64,000 nucleotides of DNA from Olsenella porci (GTDB taxonomy: Bacteria; Actinomycetota; Coriobacteriia; Coriobacteriales; Atopobiaceae), in the NCBI RefSeq assembly GCF_009695875.1, contig NZ_VUNC01000001.1, forward strand, positions 186,001 through 250,000. The letters are read 5' to 3'. The notes beneath the pieces were generated by a model. The model did no database searches. It was not told where the DNA came from and was given only the letters and a program-made list of their open reading frames with translations. Positions 7,431 to 17,123 of this stretch are shown here, piece after piece. The translations under genes were made by a program, and so were the position numbers. Position 1 is the first letter of the stretch, and every line of letters starts with the position of its first letter.

Positions 7431-10307
7431 TCATGAGCTCGCCCCCAGGGATTGAATGTTGAGGCAGGCGGCCAGCACCCGACCGGCGACAGCCGCTGCC
7501 TGCCCATTGACGTCGTTGCTCTCCGAACCCTCCAGGCAGACGGAGATTGCCAGGGTCGGAGAGTCATAGGGTGCAAAGCCAACGAAGAGCGAGTTGGAGA
7601 CCGAATCACTTACCTGGGCGGTACCGGTCTTGCCGGCCACCTGGACCCCGCTCACCTGGGCTGCCGTGCCCGTGCCGCTCTCCACGACGTCGAGCATGGC
7701 CTTCTTGACCTCCGAGGCGGCCTGGCTCGAGACGGCCTGTCCCAAGGATTTGGGTTGCGTCGTCGAGGTGGTAGCACCCTCGGGCGAGAGAATGTGGTCC
7801 ACAACGTAGGGGTTCATCACGATGCCGCCGTTTGCAATCGCAGCAACCATGACCGCGTTCTGCATGACGGTGGTCTGGGGACCGGCAGGACTCTCGTGGA
7901 CGCCCACAGGTTGCCCGATGGCGGACCAGGCGGTCTCCCATTTGCTCATCTCGGAGGGCTTGGGCATGAGGGAGGCGGTCGTGGTGAAGTCGAGTCCCAG
8001 CCTGGTGCCATACCCAAAGGCATCGGCGTAGCTCACGAGCTTGTCGGCTCCAAGGGCAACTCCCAGCTGGCCAAAGACGGTGTTGGCGGACTCGGCATAG
8101 GCCTCCTGAAGGGTCAGGGAGTCCCATGCCTCTCCGTTGTTGTTGGTCACCTGGCCCCCGCCGATCTCCATGGATGACGGTGCCTCGTAGGCGGTGCTGA
8201 GCGAGGCGACGCCCGAGTCGAGTGCGGCGGCAAGCGAGATGGTCTTGAAGGTCGAGCCCGGGGTGTAGAGCGTCTGGGTGGCTCGGTTGACGAGTTCGCC
8301 CTGCCCCGCACCAGAGGCCATGACCGTGTCAAGGCTGTCGTAGGTGTAGCTGGGCGAGGAAGCCTCTGCCAGCACTGCCCCGGTCGAGGGGTTGAGGACG
8401 ACTATGGCGCCCGTGTACCCCTGCAGTGCCTGTTCGGCAGCCTGCTGCATCTGCGAGTTGATGGTGAGGACCACCGACGAGCCCGCGCTCTCGACCCCTG
8501 CGAGCGAGTAAAGGGCAGACGTCCAGGACGAGTAGTCGGAACGACCGGTGAGGGTCTCGTTGAAGGTGGATTCGACTCCGGAGGTCCCATACTGCGTAGA
8601 GACGTATCCAACGGTCAGCGCAGCGAGCGACCCCATCGGGTGCTGCCTCACGTAGGTCCCGTCAGTCTGCTGCACCGACTCGGCGAGGGTCTGCCCGTCG
8701 GCGGTGATGATGGAACCACGCTTGATCTTGGAAGACTTCGCGATGGTGTGGTTGTTGGTCGGGAGGTTTTGGTAGGAGTCCGCCTTCACCACCTGGATGT
8801 AGGTGAGGTTGCCGATGAGCAGCGTGAACATCACTGCAAACACCGTTATGAGGGCAGTAAGGCGCTTGCCCAGGGCGACCCTGCCCAGCACGCCGGACTC
8901 GGGGGTCTGGAGCCCAAAGCTGCCGCGGGCGTGGGATCCGTGCACCACCGAGTCGGTGGGTGACGTTGCCCTGGCCGCCGTGCCTCGCATGGTCTGGGCG
9001 GGGCTGTGCGTGTTGGCCGCCTCGATCTGCGTCATGTGCCCGGTTCCCTCGTCGCCCGCCTTTAGGAGCAAGCCGACGATGATGAAGCTCGAGAGAAGTG
9101 AGCTGCCACCCTGGCTCATGAAGGGCAGGGTCACGCCCGTGAGGGGGAGCAGCTTGGTGACGCCGCCCACGATGAGGAACGCCTGGACCACGATTGCCGA
9201 GGTCAGGCCAACCGCCGTGAAAGCCGAGACGTCGCTCTTTGCCCTGCCGGCGGTGGTGAGGCCCCTCACGCTGAAGAGCAGGAACGCGATGAGGACGGCA
9301 GAGGCACCGAGGAGGCCCATCTCTTCTCCTATGGCGGAGAAGATGAAGTCGGACTCGACCACGGGGATGAGGGTGGGGAGGCCCTTACCGATGCCAGAAC
9401 CCACCAGTCCGCCATCTGCAAGGGAGTAGAGCGACTGGACGATCTGGAGGCCCTTGTTCGAAGGGTCCGCAAAGGGGTTGAGCCAAATCTGGATACGGGT
9501 CTGAACATGCGAGAACAGGTGATAGCAGCCCACCCCACCGATGGCGAGGAGCAGGGCGGAGAAGATGACATAGCTCACTCGCCCGGTGCACACGTAGAGC
9601 ATGATCACGAAGAAGGTGTAGAAGAGCAGGGCGCTGCCGAGGTCGCGCTCGAAGATGACGACGAGCAGCGAGACGCCCCACATGACCAGCAGTGGGAGCA
9701 GCATCCTGGGGCGAGGCAGTGCGAGCGGGCCGATGTGGCGGGTGGAGGCGGAGAGCATCTCGCGGTTCTCGGCCAGGTATGAGGCCAGGAACAGGACGAT
9801 GAGGATCTTAGCGAGCTCGCCCGGCTGGAACGAGAATGGTCCGATGACGAGCCAGAGCTTGGAGCCCCCACGCTCGGTGCCGATGAGCATGGGAAGGAGG
9901 AGAAGCACCACACCCGCAATGCCCATGGAATACTTGTACTGGGCGAGCGACTCGATGCTGGGGACGGCCACCAGGACGGCGATCATCGCTGCCACGGAGA
10001 CGAACAGCCACATGACCTGGCCCTCCGCCAAGGTAGGCGCGAGTCTCGTCACAAATGCTATGCCTATTCCCGAGAGCAGGAACACGATGGGCAGAATAGC
10101 CGGGTCGGCGCCTGGGGCAAACTTTCGCACGGCGAGGTGCGCCACGGTGAAGGCGGCAAACAGCCCGAGTGGGACCGAGAGGGACGAGAATGATATCGCC
10201 ACGTTCATGTTCACGAGGTACATCGCATAGAGCAACGTCACGGGGAGGGCTGCCAGGACAAGGAGCATGAGCTCGGTGTTCCTGCGCGTATTCTGGCGCT
10301 TTGGCAT
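7431..10307 (-). CDS. SEDS glycosyltransferase fused to class B penicillin-binding protein (RodA-PbpA type)
   Basis: A single 958-residue frame carries two enzymes that are normally separate. Residues about 10-415 are a multi-helix SEDS (FtsW/RodA/SpoVE) polymerase with [19 protein letters not shown] and [12 protein letters not shown] linker of about 65 residues leads to a new membrane helix near 482-505. A transpeptidase domain follows with the active-site STFK near 686, SAN near 739 and KTG near 893. The fused protein would polymerise and crosslink peptidoglycan as one complex. In mycobacteria the same operon position holds separate rodA and pbpA genes. The start ATG 10307 follows the phosphatase stop by 1 bp. 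The frame is uninterrupted, so a sequencing error is unlikely to explain the fusion. Confidence 0.93.
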   Translation of the reverse strand: MPKRQNTRRNTELMLLVLAALPVTLLYAMYLVNMNVAISFSSLSVPLGLFAAFTVAHLAVRKFAPGADPAILPIVFLLSGIGIAFVTRLAPTLAEGQVMWLFVSVAAMIAVLVAVPSIESLAQYKYSMGIAGVVLLLLPMLIGTERGGSKLWLVIGPFSFQPGELAKILIVLFLASYLAENREMLSASTRHIGPLALPRPRMLLPLLVMWGVSLLVVIFERDLGSALLFYTFFVIMLYVCTGRVSYVIFSALLLAIGGVGCYHLFSHVQTRIQIWLNPFADPSNKGLQIVQSLYSLADGGLVGSGIGKGLPTLIPVVESDFIFSAIGEEMGLLGASAVLIAFLLFSVRGLTTAGRAKSDVSAFTAVGLTSAIVVQAFLIVGGVTKLLPLTGVTLPFMSQGGSSLLSSFIIVGLLLKAGDEGTGHMTQIEAANTHSPAQTMRGTAARATSPTDSVVHGSHARGSFGLQTPESGVLGRVALGKRLTALITVFAVMFTLLIGNLTYIQVVKADSYQNLPTNNHTIAKSSKIKRGSIITADGQTLAESVQQTDGTYVRQHPMGSLAALTVGYVSTQYGTSGVESTFNETLTGRSDYSSWTSALYSLAGVESAGSSVVLTINSQMQQAAEQALQGYTGAIVVLNPSTGAVLAEASSPSYTYDSLDTVMASGAGQGELVNRATQTLYTPGSTFKTISLAAALDSGVASLSTAYEAPSSMEIGGGQVTNNNGEAWDSLTLQEAYAESANTVFGQLGVALGADKLVSYADAFGYGTRLGLDFTTTASLMPKPSEMSKWETAWSAIGQPVGVHESPAGPQTTVMQNAVMVAAIANGGIVMNPYVVDHILSPEGATTSTTQPKSLGQAVSSQAASEVKKAMLDVVESGTGTAAQVSGVQVAGKTGTAQVSDSVSNSLFVGFAPYDSPTLAISVCLEGSESNDVNGQAAAVAGRVLAACLNIQSLGASS

Positions 10308-10308
10308 G

Positions 10309-11592
10309 CTAGTCGCCCCCGTTCTGCTTTGTCGCCGAGCTCGAGGAGTCGGCGGTATCGGAGCTGCCGCTCGTGGTGGTCCTGTCTGCGGTCACTGCGG
10401 CGGAGCTCTTGTCGGCGTCAATCTGGTCGCGGTAGCTCTCGACCGTCTTCTTGGCCTCCTCCTCACTCCCCACGCGAAGCCCGCCTATCAGGCTCTGTTG
10501 CGTGGCGTCGGGAAGGTCCGAGATCTGCACCGACGTGGTCTCTTCCAAGTGGGAGAGGGGAATGCCCATGAAGCTCCCGGTTATCCCCTGGTAAATGCCG
10601 ACCGTCCCCTCGTTGTTGGCGAGGTACCAGGATGAGTTGACGAAGACCAGGCCCGCGGCAATCATCGCGGCGAGGAGGCACCCTCCGAAGATGAGAAGGC
10701 GACGGATGAGTCGCTTCCTCATCGTGCGGTGGGCCTCGATGGCGCCGTCGTCGCTCACGTCGACGACAATGACGGTGATGTTGTCGTGCCCGCCGGCGCT
10801 CAGCGCGGCCGAGGTAAGGTTGTCCGCCGCCGACTGCGGCGTGACCGACGAGACGGCAATGGCCTCTATCTCGGAGTCCTCAACCATGGAAGACAGGCCG
10901 TCGGAACAGACGATGAGGCGGTCTCCAGTCGAGACGTCGAGCGTGAAGTGGTCTGCGTACATGTCGGGGTCAGACCCGAGTGCGCGTGTGATGATGGAGC
11001 GGGATGGGTGGACCCTCGCCTCGTCGGCGGTGATCTCTCCCGCGTCCACGAGCTCCTCGACGTACGAGTGGTCGTGCGTCAGCCTCACGAGCGTGCCGTG
11101 GTGGAGGAGGTAGATGCGGGAGTCACCCACATGGGCGATGGCCATCTTGTTGTTCTCGATGAGGACGCACGAGGCGGTGCAGCCCATCCCGGGCTTGCCC
11201 TTTCCGGTGGCGGCACCCTCGATCACGGCGGCGTTTGCCGCCTCGACTGCCGCCCCGAGGAGGATGTCGTCTGCGTGGATCGGAGCCTGGGCCCCTATCG
11301 TCTGCACGGCAATCGAGCTTGCCACCTCTCCTGCCGCATGCCCGCCCATCCCGTCGCAGACGGCAAAGAGCGGGGGCTGGACGAGAAACGAGTCCTCGTT
11401 GTGCCCGCGAACCAGGCCGATGTCGGTCCGGGCGCCCCATGACAGACGCTCGGTTTGGCCGTTGCGCGTCTCGGCACCCTCACGGTTCTCTACGGGAATC
11501 GTGTCGTGGCCCGGGCTATTGACCGGCTCCTCCTGAGGGTGCCTGGGCAGCATGCCGGCAAGGTTCACCCTGTGTGGCTGGCGCCAAATCAT
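10309..11592 (-). CDS. PP2C-family serine/threonine phosphatase (PstP-like)
   Basis: This 427-residue metal-dependent phosphatase is the expected antagonist of the operon's kinases. The catalytic domain (about 50-285) shows the metal-binding motifs [30 protein letters not shown] and [10 protein letters not shown]. One membrane helix near 303-325 is followed by an extracytoplasmic Ser/Thr/Asp-rich tail of about 100 residues, the same arrangement as mycobacterial PstP. The ATG at 11592 overlaps the stop of the upstream FHA gene in a 4-bp ATGA, implying translational coupling. The N-terminal extension of about 45 residues before the domain has no recognisable motif. It should dephosphorylate the kinases and their substrates. 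Confidence 0.93.
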   Translation of the reverse strand: MIWRQPHRVNLAGMLPRHPQEEPVNSPGHDTIPVENREGAETRNGQTERLSWGARTDIGLVRGHNEDSFLVQPPLFAVCDGMGGHAAGEVASSIAVQTIGAQAPIHADDILLGAAVEAANAAVIEGAATGKGKPGMGCTASCVLIENNKMAIAHVGDSRIYLLHHGTLVRLTHDHSYVEELVDAGEITADEARVHPSRSIITRALGSDPDMYADHFTLDVSTGDRLIVCSDGLSSMVEDSEIEAIAVSSVTPQSAADNLTSAALSAGGHDNITVIVVDVSDDGAIEAHRTMRKRLIRRLLIFGGCLLAAMIAAGLVFVNSSWYLANNEGTVGIYQGITGSFMGIPLSHLEETTSVQISDLPDATQQSLIGGLRVGSEEEAKKTVESYRDQIDADKSSAAVTADRTTTSGSSDTADSSSSATKQNGGD

Positions 11593-12002
11593 CTACGACT
11601 CACTCGCATGATCGCATCACCCACCTGGACCTCGTCCCCGTCACGGAGCGTGACGGGCTGCGAGATGGGGTGGCCGTTCACCAGGGTTCCGTTGGTGGAG
11701 TCCAGGTCTTCGAGGACCAGGGCGGGACCCTGGAGCGTAAAGCGCGCGTGCATCGCCGAGACAAACGGCTCGTCGATGACGATGTCCGACGACGGGGCGC
11801 GCCCGACCACGACGGGACCGAGCATGTCCACGTGAAGCCCCCTGAGCGACTTGGAGCCCTTCTCAACGTCGATGGACCATATTGCCCCGTCACGTCGCTG
11901 CCCGCGAACCAGGCCTACCCCGGTCTTCATGACCGCGAAGAGGAACACGTAGAGCAGGATCACCAGGACTATGCGTCCCGCAAAGAGTACAAGCTCTATC
12001 AT
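11589..12002 (-). CDS. fhaB: Membrane-anchored FHA-domain protein (FhaB/FipA-like)
   Basis: A 137-residue protein with an N-terminal membrane helix (about 3-25) and a cytoplasmic forkhead-associated domain (about 55-135) that binds phosphothreonine. The FHA signature GRAPSSDIVID, then SAMHARF and STNGTLVNG, is intact. In mycobacteria the equivalent protein links PASTA-kinase phosphorylation to division proteins such as FtsZ. That role here is family knowledge plus operon position. It overlaps both neighbours by 4 bp (its ATG with the upstream TGA, its TGA with the phosphatase ATG), so the three genes are coupled. Confidence 0.92.
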   Translation of the reverse strand: MIELVLFAGRIVLVILLYVFLFAVMKTGVGLVRGQRRDGAIWSIDVEKGSKSLRGLHVDMLGPVVVGRAPSSDIVIDEPFVSAMHARFTLQGPALVLEDLDSTNGTLVNGHPISQPVTLRDGDEVQVGDAIMRVSRR

Positions 12003-13144
12003 GCCCTGCTCTCCCTGAACTCGAGGTTGGTCAGCCCAACCGTGATGAGGTCACCGTCCCTCAGGATGCAGCTGTCAACGTCGACGTCGTTCACGAGCGT
12101 GCCGTTGGTCGAGTTGAGGTCGGTTATGCGCCAGTCCCGGCCGTCGTAGGTGATCTCGGCGTGGCGGCGCGAGACGTTGGGGTCGTGAATCACGATGCCG
12201 CCCTGGGAGCGCTCGCGCCCCAGCAGCGTCGCGGGGGCGGTGGCGTTGTAGGTACGGCCGGTCTGGTGGTCGATGAGAAGGCAGGTGGGCGCCTCCGAGC
12301 TCTCCCTCGAGCTCCTCGCGCGCTGCGGATTCACCAGGGGGACGTTCTTGCGCTGGGTGGCGGGGACCGTCTGGGGCTGAGGTGCCCCCTGCATGTCTGC
12401 GCCCTCGTCGACGGCGGGAACGTGACGTGCCGCGTGCCGCGCCGCCTGCTCGGCCTCGGCCTCCTCGATCGAGTCCTGGACAAAGTCCTCGGGCAGGACC
12501 CTGAGCCCCGCGGAGGCATCCTCGCCCTGGGGGGAGACGAGTGGGGCGAACTCCTGCTCCTGAAGGTTCTCCAGGCCCTGGTCGAGAGGGTCGGCGACTG
12601 GCGCGGGCGCCGGCGTGGGCTGGACCGCCGCGAGCGGCTGCTCGCCTCGGCCGCGACCCTGCCTATTCCCGCGGCCCTTGTGCGCGCGTGACGCCTGCAT
12701 CGGTGCGGCGGCGCCGCCGGAACCCTGAGAGGCACCGAGGAACGCCTCCTCTTCGTCACGAAGGCGCGCGAGCGTGCGTGCATCGACGTTCTCGGCAAAC
12801 ACGGCAAACTTGCCGCTGCGGAGCGTAGGGTCGACCATAAAACGAGCCAGGGGCTTGCCCACAAACACGTAGCCCTTGGAGTTTGCCTGTGCCTCGACGA
12901 ATGAGACGATCTCTTGCGTGAGTTGGGCGTACAGGGAGCGCATCATCGAGTCGTCAGCCGACGAGATGAGGATGGTGAAGAGCGCGGGGGCGGTGTCGAC
13001 CCCATCGATCTCGTACGTCTCACGCTGCATCTCGCGCGCGGCCTGCTTGGCGAGCTTCTTGAAGGAGAAGGGCTCCACCTGGCCCTGCGGAGAGGCGCCA
13101 AAGGCGTCGTTCACGCGACTCTCAAACGTCTTGAGCAGGTTCAT
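11999..13144 (-). CDS. fhaA: FHA-domain protein with N-terminal DUF3662-type domain (FhaA-like)
   Basis: This 381-residue protein begins with a conserved domain of about 120 residues (MNLLKTFESRVNDAF onward), the type found in mycobacterial FhaA. A disordered Pro/Ala/Gln/Glu-rich linker (about 140-270) follows, then a C-terminal FHA domain with GRERSQGGIVIHD, VSRRHAEI and STNGTLVND. FhaA binds phosphorylated partners such as the lipid II flippase MurJ in mycobacteria; here that is inference. The gene begins directly after the membrane kinase stop (13145-13147) and overlaps fhaB by 4 bp. Confidence 0.92.
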   Translation of the reverse strand: MNLLKTFESRVNDAFGASPQGQVEPFSFKKLAKQAAREMQRETYEIDGVDTAPALFTILISSADDSMMRSLYAQLTQEIVSFVEAQANSKGYVFVGKPLARFMVDPTLRSGKFAVFAENVDARTLARLRDEEEAFLGASQGSGGAAAPMQASRAHKGRGNRQGRGRGEQPLAAVQPTPAPAPVADPLDQGLENLQEQEFAPLVSPQGEDASAGLRVLPEDFVQDSIEEAEAEQAARHAARHVPAVDEGADMQGAPQPQTVPATQRKNVPLVNPQRARSSRESSEAPTCLLIDHQTGRTYNATAPATLLGRERSQGGIVIHDPNVSRRHAEITYDGRDWRITDLNSTNGTLVNDVDVDSCILRDGDLITVGLTNLEFRESRA

Positions 13145-14965
13145 CTATTCCTCCACCCCTCCGTCCACCTGTCGTGGACCCCTCAGGCTGGTTGCGATAC
13201 ACATAAGCACACCACAGAGTACAGCAATGCCCAACGCCACCGCCGTGGAGGCGGTCCATATGTCACCATTCTCCACTCGTGCGCGAAGTGCCTGCGTCCC
13301 AAGGATGAGCAGGCAACATACCATCTGACCTGCATAACCCCAGCCCGTGGCGACCCCATGCCGAGAGACTGCCGCCCCCGCCCACGCGGCGCAGGCGCAT
13401 CCGGCGACAGTCGCCCACGTTCCGGGCGAGAGGAGCGTGGAGAGGAGGCCGGTGGCAGTCGGGTAAGCCGCGAACCCCGTTGCCCGCGCCTGACTCGCGA
13501 GCAGCGAGAGGAGCAGGCCAACCACGGAGGATGCGGTGGCCCTCGCGGGAGGCATGCAGAACGCTGCGAGGGGGGCTGACGCCATGGGGCAGGGAAGCAG
13601 GCACGGGGCCAGGACGACGAGGCCCGAGGCCCCGTCACTCCTGCCGCTTGACCACCACCAGGCGATGAAAGCGATCAGGGAGAGCGCCGGGAGCATGACC
13701 CCGGCGGTGCCCTCACCAAAGAGTGCCACGACGAGAAGGGCCACAAACGCCATGCTGCCGGAAGCGGGGACCAGTGCAGAGATGGCTGCACAGCCAACGA
13801 GCACGGGGGCGACCCAGCCCGGGTGAGCCGCGAGTGCGGCGTTCGCGAGGGGCACGGCCGAGCCCGCGCAGGCGACGGCGGTGCCGCCCCTGAGGGCGAG
13901 CCCCTGGAGCCAGGGATATCGATAGATGACGGGGAGGTAGCGACCCTCCCTGGTCTGTGGCTCGTCTCCGTCGTCACTTGTCGTTTGCGAGAGGAGGTCG
14001 CGCATGGACTCAGCTCCCGCCCGCACGTCCCCGGCGAGTCCGAAGACCAGCTCGTCGACAAACGTTCCCACGCTGGCGATCCTCCTGGTCGGATCGGGGT
14101 CGAGCGCCTGTGACATGACCTCCTCCGCCATTCCGGCGAGGCTGGGGTCGATCTTCGAGAGGGCGCGCCTGGGGCCAGCCTCCATGAGCTTGAGCGACCT
14201 CTCGGCGGTGTCTGCCGCAAAGGGGTTTGCTCCCGTGAGGGTCTGCCATACCACGACGGCGAGCGAGAACACGTCAGTGCGCTCGTCGACGAGCCCGCCC
14301 GTGATTTGTTCGGGGGGCATGTAGCCCACGGTGCCCCCTCGCGCGCCACCAAACCCTGTGGCGGAGGCGAGCGTGGCCATGCCAAAGTCACAGAGCTTCA
14401 CCGTCCCCGACCTGTCGACCATTATGTTGGTGGGCTTGATGTCCAGGTGCAGCACGCCGTTCTCGTGTGCGAACGAGAGCGCCTTTGCCACGCTCGTCAT
14501 GAGGTAGGAGCACTCGTCGTTGGTGAGGGTGCCGCCCTCGACCCTCGAGAGGAGCTCCGCGAGGTTGAGCCCGTCGACGTACTCCGTCACCAGGTAGGCC
14601 CAGCTGCCCTCCACCTCAAAGTCGTAGACCGTCACGATGTTGGGGTGCGCCAGCATGCTTGCCGTGCGCGCCTCCTGGAGCGCCTCGCGGATGGTTGATG
14701 CCCCGCCCGCTCCGGCAGCCTGCGGGCTCAGGGGAATCTTCTTGATGGCGACACGGCGCTGGAGCCTGGTGTCCCAGCAGGTGAGGACCGTGCCAAAGCC
14801 TCCCCTGATGCCCGCGCGCATGACGCGATATCGGTTGAGGAGGAGACTGGGCTCGCTTCCGCCCGTCGATGCGGGCGAAGGAGAATCCAGACGCTGCGTT
14901 ATGGTGGGGTCTTCTCTCACGGCCGTCCTCGTCTTCGGTTCAGCTGCGGTTTTGTTGATGGCCAC
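13145..14965 (-). CDS. Serine/threonine kinase with polytopic membrane C-terminus
   Basis: First gene of the cell-wall signalling operon, 606 residues. The kinase domain covers about 45-310 (glycine loop GIRGGFGTVL, VAIKKI, DFGMATL, GYMPPEQITGG). The catalytic loop reads HLDIKPTN, so the Arg of the usual HRD is Leu, which makes it a non-RD kinase; the catalytic Asp and Lys are present. Instead of one helix and PASTA repeats, residues about 345-600 contain several hydrophobic segments, roughly seven or eight helices. It may play the PknA part in this operon but is not obviously orthologous, because PknA has one membrane helix and lies next to pknB. The start is the first ATG, in a low-GC promoter region. 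Confidence 0.88.
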   Translation of the reverse strand: MAINKTAAEPKTRTAVREDPTITQRLDSPSPASTGGSEPSLLLNRYRVMRAGIRGGFGTVLTCWDTRLQRRVAIKKIPLSPQAAGAGGASTIREALQEARTASMLAHPNIVTVYDFEVEGSWAYLVTEYVDGLNLAELLSRVEGGTLTNDECSYLMTSVAKALSFAHENGVLHLDIKPTNIMVDRSGTVKLCDFGMATLASATGFGGARGGTVGYMPPEQITGGLVDERTDVFSLAVVVWQTLTGANPFAADTAERSLKLMEAGPRRALSKIDPSLAGMAEEVMSQALDPDPTRRIASVGTFVDELVFGLAGDVRAGAESMRDLLSQTTSDDGDEPQTREGRYLPVIYRYPWLQGLALRGGTAVACAGSAVPLANAALAAHPGWVAPVLVGCAAISALVPASGSMAFVALLVVALFGEGTAGVMLPALSLIAFIAWWWSSGRSDGASGLVVLAPCLLPCPMASAPLAAFCMPPARATASSVVGLLLSLLASQARATGFAAYPTATGLLSTLLSPGTWATVAGCACAAWAGAAVSRHGVATGWGYAGQMVCCLLILGTQALRARVENGDIWTASTAVALGIAVLCGVLMCIATSLRGPRQVDGGVEE

Positions 14966-15109
14966 GCCCTATAGTAGCCCGTAGGGCGTCAATGCCCTTC
15001 CCGGTCCGCGCCGAAGGAGAGAAATACGCATCCAACTTCATCTCCCTGCATGAAGTCCAAATAATTTACCGTTGCAGAGTGTGAGAATAGTAGTATTATG
15101 GTGACCTAC

Positions 15110-15196
15110 GCGGGCGTGGCGGAATTGGCAGACGCGTACGGTTCAGGTCCGTATGAGAGCAATCTCATGAAGGTTCAAGTCCTTTCGCCCGCACCA
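15110..15196 (+). tRNA. tRNA-Leu (anticodon CAG), CCA encoded
   Basis: A class II tRNA with acceptor GCGGGCG/CGCCCGC, anticodon stem TACGG/CCGTA around loop TTCAGGT (anticodon CAG), and a long variable arm (GAGAGCAATCTC region). T-loop TTCAAGT, discriminator A and encoded CCA are present. A strong terminator follows at once. Confidence 0.97.
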
Positions 15197-15204
15197 TGGA
15201 TTGC

Positions 15205-15240
15205 AAGCCCCGTCAGCACAGGCTGACGGGGCTTTTATTG
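15205..15240 (+). terminator. Terminator after tRNA-Leu
   Basis: Perfect 13-bp stem 15205-15217/15222-15234 with a 4-nt loop and a T-rich tail. It ends the tRNA-Leu unit. Confidence 0.93.
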
Positions 15241-15357
15241 TGCGGGACGGGCAGGGGCCTTCCCCAACTCCGCATGCGATGCGGCGGCAAAATGCCAGGG
15301 CGCCTCCCCACGTGAAGGAAAGCGCCCCATTCCAAAGTAAAGTTTGCGCGACGGGCT

Positions 15358-15567
15358 CTACTTGTTGTCGTCGTCGAAGTCGGACCAGCCGCTCTCCGAG
15401 TCGTCATCGAAGAGGTCCCAGTCCTCGGGTGACTTCTCGTGGTTCTTGTAGATCGCCCGCGTCTTCCTCTCTAGGACGACTGCGATGATGAGGAACAGGA
15501 GAATGCCGCCCAGGACGAGGGCGATGACCCCCTGGCGCGTGTTGAAGAGCCAGTTGATAAAGTCCAT
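15358..15567 (-). CDS. Small single-helix membrane protein with acidic tail
   Basis: This 69-residue protein has a membrane helix at about 14-36 (QGVIALVLGGILLFLIIAVV), then a basic segment (ERKTRAIYK) and a strongly acidic C-terminus rich in Asp, Glu, Ser and Trp (DLFDDDSESG). I choose the ATG at 15567 because AAGGGCG precedes it. The open frame runs on upstream antisense to serS, but that part is a shadow. The positive residues after the helix put the acidic tail in the cytoplasm. It is transcribed divergently from serS across a 160-bp region. Function unknown; it looks like a conserved small membrane protein and not chance, because of its RBS, helix and sharp tail composition. Confidence 0.72.
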   Translation of the reverse strand: MDFINWLFNTRQGVIALVLGGILLFLIIAVVLERKTRAIYKNHEKSPEDWDLFDDDSESGWSDFDDDNK

Positions 15568-15630
15568 TGGTCGCCCTTTCCATACGAGACGCGCACCGGG
15601 TGCGCGGCCTGTTCGGGGAATAGTCGCCAC

Positions 15631-15684
15631 AAGTATATACTTGGGATTCGCGCGGACGCGTCCGCGCAGGCAGTAAGGCCAACC
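15631..15684. promoter_or_regulatory. Divergent promoter region with two palindromes and a hairpin before serS
   Basis: AAGTATATACTT at 15631-15642 is a perfect palindrome that presents a -10-like TATACT on both strands. It is followed by a perfect 18-bp GC-rich palindrome at 15650-15667 and a CCAACC/GGTTGG hairpin starting at 15679. The region separates serS from the small membrane gene, so a shared divergent promoter or operator is plausible. No T-box signature was seen. Confidence 0.45.
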
Positions 15685-15729
15685 AAACGGTTGGCGTGGC
15701 CAAGCCATCCAAGCACGAGGGGAAGCAGC

Positions 15730-17016
15730 ATGCTTGACATCAAGTTCGTCAGGGAGAACCCCGACGTCGTCGACAAGGCCTGCGAGTCCAGGCAGAACGC
15801 CCACTGGGACCGCCAGAGGTTCTTCGAGCTGGACGAGGAGCGTCGCAGCACCATCACCGAGGTCGAGGCGCTCCAGGCGCAGCGCAATGCCGTCTCCAAG
15901 CAGATCGGCCAGCTCATGAGGGAGGGCCGCCGAGACGAGGCGGAGCAGGCCAAGGCGCAGGTGAGCGCAAACAAGGAGCGCATCTCCCAGCTTGACGACA
16001 GGCGCGCCGAGGTCGAGAAGGAGCTCTTTGACCTTGTCGCGGCAATCCCTAACATCCCCCACGAGTCCGTTCCCTACGGCGTCGACGACTCCGACAATCC
16101 CGAGGTCCGCAAGTGGGGCGAGCCGACGAAGTTTGACTTTGAGCCCAAGGCACACTGGGACCTGGGTCCCTCCACGGGAATGATCGACTTCGACCGTGGC
16201 GTGAAGCTTGCGGGCACGCGCTTCTACCTCCTGGGAGGCGCCGGCGCCCTCATGGAGCGTGCCCTCATCAACTTCTTCATCGACGAGCACGTGAAGGCCG
16301 GGTTCAAGGAGTGGTGGCCCCCTGTCATCACCAACTACGACTCCCTCTTTGGCACGGGACAGCTCCCCAAGTTTGACGAGGATTTGTTCCATGTGAGCGG
16401 CGGCATGTACCTTATCCCGACCGCCGAGGTCATGCTCACTAACATCCACCGCGGCGAGGTGCTTGACGGCGACAAGCTCCCCCTGTGGTACACCGCGTTC
16501 ACCCCTTGCTTCCGCGAGGAGGCCGGCTCTGCTGGCCGCGACACACGCGGCATCATCCGCGTCCACGAGTTCGACAAGGTTGAGATGGTCAAGTTTGCCA
16601 AGCCCGACGACTCCATGAACCAGCTCGAGTCCATGGTCGCCGAGGCCGAGCACTGCCTTCAGAAGCTCGGTCTGCCGTACCACGTGGTCTCGCTCTGCAC
16701 GGGCGACCTTGGGTTCTCTGCCACCAAGTGCTACGACCTCGAGGTGTGGCTGCCCAGCTACAACAACTACAAGGAGATCTCGAGCTGCTCCAACTGCTGG
16801 GACTTCCAGGCCCGTCGTGCCAACATCAAGTACCGCGACCCCTCCGAGTTCAAGGGGACGCGTCTTGTCCACACGCTCAACGGCTCTGGTCTTGCGGTGG
16901 GGCGTACCATGGCGGCAATCATGGAGAACTACCAGAACGCAGACGGCTCCATCACCGTCCCCGAGGCCCTGCGTCCGTACATGCGTGACATGGAGGTCAT
17001 CAAGCCCCAGGCGTAG
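15730..17016 (+). CDS. serS: Seryl-tRNA synthetase
   Basis: A cytoplasmic class II synthetase of 428 residues that charges tRNA-Ser, as expected for a full-length bacterial SerRS. The N-terminal coiled-coil arm (about 30-105) that grips the long variable arm of tRNA-Ser is clear. Motif 2 is FREEAGSAGRDTRGIIRVHEF, starting near residue 262, and motif 3 is LAVGRTMAAIMENYQ. The serine-binding PTAEV is present. I choose ATG 15730, which follows AGGGGAAG; the frame extends 13 codons upstream without an RBS. A tRNA-Ser gene lies about 1 kb downstream on the other strand. A terminator follows at 17074. Confidence 0.97.
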   Translation: MLDIKFVRENPDVVDKACESRQNAHWDRQRFFELDEERRSTITEVEALQAQRNAVSKQIGQLMREGRRDEAEQAKAQVSANKERISQLDDRRAEVEKELFDLVAAIPNIPHESVPYGVDDSDNPEVRKWGEPTKFDFEPKAHWDLGPSTGMIDFDRGVKLAGTRFYLLGGAGALMERALINFFIDEHVKAGFKEWWPPVITNYDSLFGTGQLPKFDEDLFHVSGGMYLIPTAEVMLTNIHRGEVLDGDKLPLWYTAFTPCFREEAGSAGRDTRGIIRVHEFDKVEMVKFAKPDDSMNQLESMVAEAEHCLQKLGLPYHVVSLCTGDLGFSATKCYDLEVWLPSYNNYKEISSCSNCWDFQARRANIKYRDPSEFKGTRLVHTLNGSGLAVGRTMAAIMENYQNADGSITVPEALRPYMRDMEVIKPQA

Positions 17017-17073
17017 GTCATCGGGGCTTCCTGGAAGGCGTAAGGCGCCTCCCATACATATAGCAACTAAAAT

Positions 17074-17107
17074 GGGGTGTCCCGCCTGTGCGGGGTACCC
17101 CTTTTCT
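17074..17107 (+). terminator. Terminator after serS
   Basis: Stem 17074-17078/17097-17101 plus inner stem 17081-17085/17090-17094 around a CTGT loop, then TTTTC. It isolates serS from the following SOS-box gene. Confidence 0.8.
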
Positions 17108-17123
17108 ATAAAGTCTGATACGA

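Noticed and set aside
15568-17055. The upstream part of a 565-codon minus-strand frame ending in the small membrane protein
   Set aside because: Antisense to serS; only the last 69 codons have an RBS and a sensible protein.
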